64,000 bases of DNA, taken from assembly GCF_022496765.1 (NCBI RefSeq), contig NZ_VANV01000005.1:186001-250000 (forward strand). The letters are read 5' to 3'. Source of the DNA: Acidaminobacter sp. JC074 (GTDB taxonomy: Bacteria; Bacillota; Clostridia; Peptostreptococcales; Acidaminobacteraceae). Positions 60,211 through 64,000 of the stretch are shown one piece after another. Both the position numbers and the translations under genes were made by a program. The notes beneath the pieces were generated by a model, which was given only the letters and a program-made list of their open reading frames with translations, searched no databases and had not been told where the DNA came from. Position 1 is the stretch's first letter. Every line of letters starts with the position of its first letter.

Positions 60211-60498
60211 CTACTTTTCTTCTTTGTTAATAACCACGTATCTTAAAACATCATCAGAGATTTTGAAATTTCTTTCTAGTTCTCTTGGAAGCTCTGGATT
60301 AGCTTTGAAATCTACTAATACATAGTAACCTTCAGTAAGTTTTTCAATCTCGTAAGCTAATTTTCTTGAACCCCACTCATCAACGTTAGTCACTTCACCG
60401 TCGTTTGCAATGATACCAGTGAATTTCTCGATTAACGCTACACGAGCAGCTTCTTCCATATTAGTCTTTAATACGAAAAGCGTTTCATACTTTCTCAT
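60211..60498 (-). CDS. rpsF: 30S ribosomal protein S6
   Basis: 95 residues, MRKYETLFVLKTNMEE and the DEWGSRKLAYEIEK block identify S6. A GGAGGT-type site precedes it. First gene of the rpsF-ssb-rpsR operon; in this operon the S6-S18 complex can bind its own leader. Confidence 0.97.
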   Translation of the reverse strand: MRKYETLFVLKTNMEEAARVALIEKFTGIIANDGEVTNVDEWGSRKLAYEIEKLTEGYYVLVDFKANPELPRELERNFKISDDVLRYVVINKEEK

Positions 60499-60524
60499 TT
60501 TTACACCTCCCTATGGTCTAATTG

Positions 60525-60565
60525 GCTCCTGATTTGGAGCAGAGAGTAATAGTCTTTTCTATTAC
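60525..60565 (-). promoter_or_regulatory. rpsF leader hairpins
   Basis: Two hairpins in the rpsF leader, GTAATAG/CTATTAC (60546-60552 with 60559-60565) and GCTCC/GGAGC (60525-60529 with 60536-60540), 30-70 bases before the start codon. This is where an S6:S18 feedback element would be, but the published motif was not clearly recognised. Confidence 0.45.
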
Positions 60566-60610
60566 GCCACAATATTATATCACTAAACTCACATGAGTTC
60601 AACAATTATT

Positions 60611-60838
60611 TTATTTATTTTTTATCTCGAGTTGATCCTTGGTAAAAGACGCTTCACCACGGGCAACTTTCTTGATTCTTTTCTCTAAATTTCTTCTTTC
60701 AATCCATATCTGCTTATCACAACCTAAGCACTTTATTCTAAAATCAATACCCGTTCTCATGATTTCAAAATCATGACTGCCACAAGGATGATTTTTTTTA
60801 GTTGTGATAACATCGCCTACAAGTAAATTAAGTGGCAT
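60611..60838 (-). CDS. DUF951 family protein
   Basis: 75 residues. LLVGDVITTKKNHPCGSHDFEIMRTGIDFRIKCLGC is split here into the known DUF951 blocks (KKxHPCGxxxFEI and the CxxC at the end of the strand), typical of a small zinc-binding Gram-positive protein. It commonly lies near rpsF and the origin. Confidence 0.9.
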   Translation of the reverse strand: MPLNLLVGDVITTKKNHPCGSHDFEIMRTGIDFRIKCLGCDKQIWIERRNLEKRIKKVARGEASFTKDQLEIKNK

Positions 60839-60846
60839 AAATCCTC

Positions 60847-61095
60847 CTAAAGTTTCTTAAATGTAAGTGCACCATCTTCTTGGTGTACTTCATAAGCTTG
60901 ATTCATATCACCGTATGAACCTTCCATCTTCTCTTTTATTTGCTCCAAGTCTTCAACACGAGCTTTAATGGAAATACCACAATTGGCACTTAACTGACGT
61001 GGTGTCGGAATGATTTCTACATCCAAAGATGCCAATTGCTTCTCTGCCTTAATTGCCTTGTGCGTCGACTCAAATGTAATTACTAAATAACTCAT
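60847..61095 (-). CDS. DUF3343 protein (putative Se/S carrier)
   Basis: 82 residues. LVITFESTHKAIKAEKQL is the entry to the fold, and the single conserved Cys39 lies in SANCGISIKA. The family (PF11823) has been described as a putative selenium or sulfur carrier and is often beside yedF, as here (one base overlap). Confidence 0.85.
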   Translation of the reverse strand: MSYLVITFESTHKAIKAEKQLASLDVEIIPTPRQLSANCGISIKARVEDLEQIKEKMEGSYGDMNQAYEVHQEDGALTFKKL

Positions 61096-61682
61096 TAAAT
61101 TCTGATCACTTTCTTACTGTTGTTCATATGCTCTACAATGGTATACATGTTTGATACGCCACCAACAGCTAGATCAGAGGCTAAATCATAAAAATCTAAA
61201 CATGTACCACAAGAGATAATTTCTACGCCCTTGCTTTCTAATATTGTTAAATCTTTTAAAACCTTAGAGTTTGTTGTTGTTAAATGTACACCTGAGTTCA
61301 AGAAAATAATTGCCTTAGGTACCACATCTAACTCGCTTAATGTATAGAAGTAACCCTTTATAAGAATTTCTCCTAAGTCTGGATCACCTTCACCAAACTT
61401 ATTTGAACCACATACGACAACAGAGTCAAAGAAGTTACCTGTATCTTTAACAGCTACTTCTACACCTTCACCTTTGGTAATATCAATGTAAAACTCACCA
61501 TTATCTTCTACTACATGGAATTCATAATTAAGACTTTTGACAAGTTTTGTTACATTTTCCTTAGCAGTTGTATTGTCAACTATTGTTAATACATTGCCTG
61601 ATTCAATCGATTCTAAAGCCTTTTTAGTTTTGATTACTGGTACTGGACAACCAAGTCCTCTTGCATCTACAGTTGTTTGCAT
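61095..61682 (-). CDS. yedF: selenium metabolism-associated protein YedF
   Basis: 195 residues: an N-terminal TusA-like domain with the CPVP motif (Cys12 in ARGLGCPVPVIKTK) and a C-terminal DsrE-like domain ending with ISCGTCLDFY (Cys158, Cys161). TIGR03527 members occur in genomes that carry selenium-use genes such as selD. This supports the view that the strain makes selenoproteins, and is relevant to the copA TGA. It is in one operon with the DUF3343 gene. Confidence 0.9.
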   Translation of the reverse strand: MQTTVDARGLGCPVPVIKTKKALESIESGNVLTIVDNTTAKENVTKLVKSLNYEFHVVEDNGEFYIDITKGEGVEVAVKDTGNFFDSVVVCGSNKFGEGDPDLGEILIKGYFYTLSELDVVPKAIIFLNSGVHLTTTNSKVLKDLTILESKGVEIISCGTCLDFYDLASDLAVGGVSNMYTIVEHMNNSKKVIRI

Positions 61683-61691
61683 AATGCCTCC

Positions 61692-62396
61692 TTAAATTAA
61701 TCCTTCAAATATCATCATAACAATATTGTACTTATAAAAATATATGGCAACTTGTGAATTCTCCAAGGTTTCCACAAGTCCTAAATTACTCATAATTGGT
61801 CCTAATAGAACAATAAATATAACCAATAACATTGAAAAAAACATACCTTTTGCCAAGCCAAATAAAAGACCCGACAACTTATTTACACCCTTGAGTACAG
61901 GCAGCTGGAAGAGAGAATTTAGAACATAACCTATAATTCTAATGCCCAAATAAACCAATATGAAGATTGTAAACATAGAAACGATTATAAGCAGTTTATC
62001 AGACAACCATGTTGAAAAAGCTTCTGAAAAATTATCAACACTGCTATGAATAACCGCCTCAAACTGATCGCTTTTAATAAAATTTTCGATCAAAGATGAA
62101 ACCACCTCTGATTCTGGTAATTGGCCTGTCAACTGATCGGTTGTCATCAACTTAGCATCTGCCAGTTCAGGCATTTCCACATGACTAAAAGTATCTGCTA
62201 TACCTGTTTTTAGCTTATTTAATAGATCAAAACGGGTATTCAGCTCTCTGTACATTTCCATATGGTACATCTTAGCACAAACAAAACCAGCCACAATGCT
62301 TATTAAGTTCACAACAGATCGTATCAAACCTTTGAACCAACCCAAACCAACATTGATAACCAGAATACCTATTATAACAAAATCTAACCAATTCAT
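61692..62396 (-). CDS. CvpA-family membrane protein
   Basis: 234 residues: a CvpA-type N terminus (DFVIIGILVINVGLGWFKGLIRSVVNLI), a long extracytoplasmic loop (about 45-130), and two C-terminal helices, the last block LLFGLAKGMFFSMLLVIFI. CvpA-type proteins are linked with colicin V production and envelope functions. Next to the DUF5711 gene, 8 bases apart. Confidence 0.8.
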   Translation of the reverse strand: MNWLDFVIIGILVINVGLGWFKGLIRSVVNLISIVAGFVCAKMYHMEMYRELNTRFDLLNKLKTGIADTFSHVEMPELADAKLMTTDQLTGQLPESEVVSSLIENFIKSDQFEAVIHSSVDNFSEAFSTWLSDKLLIIVSMFTIFILVYLGIRIIGYVLNSLFQLPVLKGVNKLSGLLFGLAKGMFFSMLLVIFIVLLGPIMSNLGLVETLENSQVAIYFYKYNIVMMIFEGLI

Positions 62397-62404
62397 ATCA
62401 ACCT

Positions 62405-63535
62405 CTAATAAGCCAATTCTAAGATTTCAGTATAATCATTACACTCGATTATCAATCTCTCAGAATTTAGCCATTCCACATCATTAATCTTTTTGTTACT
62501 TTCATACGATGCTAGAAGTATACCATCACTTGAATATATTTCAAGAATACGGTCGTTTTGTAATAAAACTTTACCCGGTGTTAATACAATTTTAGTAAAT
62601 TGTTGTTCCAAATCTTTTTTGAATATTTCCTTACCATCTTTTGTTGTTGCACTTAATCTGAATATTATATCTGTAAAATTCTCTACTTTTGTTAACTCAT
62701 AAATAGAACCATTTTGATCAATTTCAAAATACTGAAGCTCACCCTCACGTTCAATACTCCAAGTGTAATCCTCTGAATCACCAATCCTATAAGCATGCTG
62801 GCCACCTGTATCAACTATCATAATATGGTCATCATAAACCTTAGCGCCATAGACAATGTTGCTATAATTATTATGACCGCCTATCATCAGATTATCCTTC
62901 ATACTATAAGTGATGATTTTTGAATTGTACTGATACTTATCAGAAGATAATATAGTTGTAATAACCTGGGCCTTATCAGAAGATAAATCTAAACCTAAAA
63001 GCTCTCCTTCTGGCAACTGTACATTAGAATTTAAAACACCTTGAGAATCATAGACATTCAACTGATTGCTTAGGGTAATTACAACAAAATAGTTGTTACT
63101 GGTAGAAATGATATCCTGTATAGAACCTAAATTATCAATTTGTCCAACGGTTTTACCTGTGTAGTCTAATATGAAGATGTTACCTTGAAGCAAGTCTGCA
63201 ACAGCAAAATATTCATCCATACCAATAATTTTAGTATTGTCGGAAGTAATTTTTCTAGCATTAATCATATCACCGTTTTCGTCATACAACTTAATTTCAT
63301 TGTTGGCACTGACGATTACAGTATTGTTATAGGCAAAAACAACAGCTTCCTTTTCAAGGTTTTGGTCCATCTCTACATCAATCTTCTTAATTGAAGTCCA
63401 GTTTAAATCTGCAATATTTAATAAGATCAAAGTTTGCTTTAACAAGAAGTTAAAATTGAACACAAATAGAGCAACAACAACAAACAACCCTAATGAAGCC
63501 AATCTTTTAGATAATGGCTTTTTCCTCCTTGCCAC
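62405..63535 (-). CDS. DUF5711 family protein, membrane-anchored beta-propeller
   Basis: 376 residues from the GTG at 63535, which directly follows the upstream gene's TAA and has an AAGGA site within the end of that gene. A basic N terminus and one membrane helix (about 14-32) are followed by a repeated beta-sheet (about 45-376), with strands such as NNEIKLYDENGDMI. It resembles PQQ/WD-type propellers. Role unknown; often next to cvpA. Confidence 0.85.
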   Translation of the reverse strand: MARRKKPLSKRLASLGLFVVVALFVFNFNFLLKQTLILLNIADLNWTSIKKIDVEMDQNLEKEAVVFAYNNTVIVSANNEIKLYDENGDMINARKITSDNTKIIGMDEYFAVADLLQGNIFILDYTGKTVGQIDNLGSIQDIISTSNNYFVVITLSNQLNVYDSQGVLNSNVQLPEGELLGLDLSSDKAQVITTILSSDKYQYNSKIITYSMKDNLMIGGHNNYSNIVYGAKVYDDHIMIVDTGGQHAYRIGDSEDYTWSIEREGELQYFEIDQNGSIYELTKVENFTDIIFRLSATTKDGKEIFKKDLEQQFTKIVLTPGKVLLQNDRILEIYSSDGILLASYESNKKINDVEWLNSERLIIECNDYTEILELAY

Positions 63536-63536
63536 C

Positions 63537-64000
63537 TTAATCCTTCTTTCGTGGTGGTCTAGGACCAAAGTATTGATAGAAATAACACTTTAACTTACCA
63601 TTGTAGAGTTTTCTATTTTTAGTAGATTTTTTATTATAGAATTTCTCAAAATCTTCAAATGCTGTAAAAACATATTTTGACCATGTATCTAACATTTCAA
63701 ATCTATTAGACATCACACGTGTCAGCTCTTGAACTTCTTCTAACTCATTTAATCTCTCACCATAAGGCGGATTCGTAATGATATAACCATATTTCTTACT
63801 AGAACTTAAATCTTTAACATCTCTTACTTGGAAATGAATATCCTCTTCTACACCTGCTATTTCAGCATTTTCACGTGCAATTTTGATGGCTCTCGGATCC
63901 TTATCGTATGCCTCAATATGAAGAGGTGCATCATAATCTATCTTTTCATAAGCTTCCTTTTTAACAGCCTTAAATACATCATCAGGTATGATAGACCACT
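63537..64000 (-). CDS. RNA methyltransferase with THUMP domain, RlmL/YpsC type (C-terminal part)
   Basis: Only the last 154 or so codons lie in the window. The motif TNPPYGERLNELEE (the NPPY catalytic loop of amino-methyltransferases) and the ending FGPRPPRKKD are typical of the YpsC/RlmL-like family that methylates rRNA guanines. The start and the THUMP domain are beyond the right edge. Confidence 0.88.
   Translation of the reverse strand, partial: WSIIPDDVFKAVKKEAYEKIDYDAPLHIEAYDKDPRAIKIARENAEIAGVEEDIHFQVRDVKDLSSSKKYGYIITNPPYGERLNELEEVQELTRVMSNRFEMLDTWSKYVFTAFEDFEKFYNKKSTKNRKLYNGKLKCYFYQYFGPRPPRKKD

Noticed and set aside
1..64000. tRNA or rRNA genes, CRISPR arrays, insertion sequences, prophage
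   Set aside because: No tRNA or rRNA signatures, no regular repeat-spacer array, no transposase or phage gene was found by reading both strands.

Overview
The window comes from a low-GC, anaerobic Gram-positive bacterium, most likely a member of the Clostridia. The main evidence is the AT-rich composition, strong AGGAGG-type ribosome binding sites, a Veg protein, DUF951, a PerR/rubredoxin/rubrerythrin peroxide-defence block, and S-box and B12 riboswitches in Gram-positive form. The genus cannot be fixed from the sequence. No rRNA, tRNA, insertion sequence, prophage or CRISPR array was seen. Most genes lie on the minus strand. The rpsF-ssb-rpsR-DUF951 block at 59-61 kb often sits near the replication origin in Firmicutes, so the origin may lie to the right of the window.

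Layout. 0-8 kb: an iron-binding lipoprotein behind tandem Fur-like boxes, an MscS channel, and a complete peptide ABC transporter operon (oppBCDFA). 8-13.5 kb: small hypotheticals, a formate/nitrite-family channel, a NAGPA-domain protein with a coiled-coil partner, a GNAT enzyme and an OGG-type glycosylase. 13.6-16.1 kb (plus strand): an ArAE-type membrane protein, then rubredoxin (missed by length-limited gene calls), reverse rubrerythrin and perR, with PerR boxes at the rubredoxin and perR promoters. 16-21 kb: deoD, a two-component system, and a secreted acidic protein built of eight repeats. 21-27 kb: a nine-gene Mrp/Mbh-type cation/proton antiporter operon with a split MrpA region and two tandem MrpD-like subunits. 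27-30.5 kb: DUF134 protein, a split permease with a ferredoxin-like tail, a divergent Crp/Fnr regulator, an EamA exporter. 30.5-37.6 kb: SAM-I riboswitch with an MTHFR-like gene, GDPD, veg, a cysteine-cluster protein, a 29-residue membrane peptide, an amidohydrolase, and an SPFH/NfeD pair. 37.8-41.4 kb: MBL hydrolase, GHKL kinase, oligoendopeptidase F.

41.4-44.6 kb is a copper operon (regulator, copA, copZ). copA carries an in-frame TGA exactly at the first cysteine of its second metal-binding CxxC motif. A stem-loop with the geometry of a bacterial SECIS element follows it, and two selenium-associated genes (yedF and a DUF3343 putative Se/S carrier) lie near 61 kb. The most economical reading is a selenocysteine-containing copper ATPase. 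44.7-47.8 kb is a B12 uptake transporter under a cobalamin riboswitch. The divergent region behind it (47.88-48.07 kb) holds a dense cluster of DnaA boxes.

48-64 kb: small thioredoxin-like protein, pheA-mgsA, M1 peptidase lipoprotein, Lrp regulator, metallophosphoesterase, RNase HI, a heterodimeric ABC exporter with its MarR regulator, NUDIX hydrolase, rpsR-ssb-rpsF, DUF951, the selenium pair, CvpA, DUF5711 and the end of an rRNA methyltransferase gene. Together the genes describe an anaerobe with iron, copper, peptide, B12 and sodium/proton transport, and peroxide and drug-efflux regulation.
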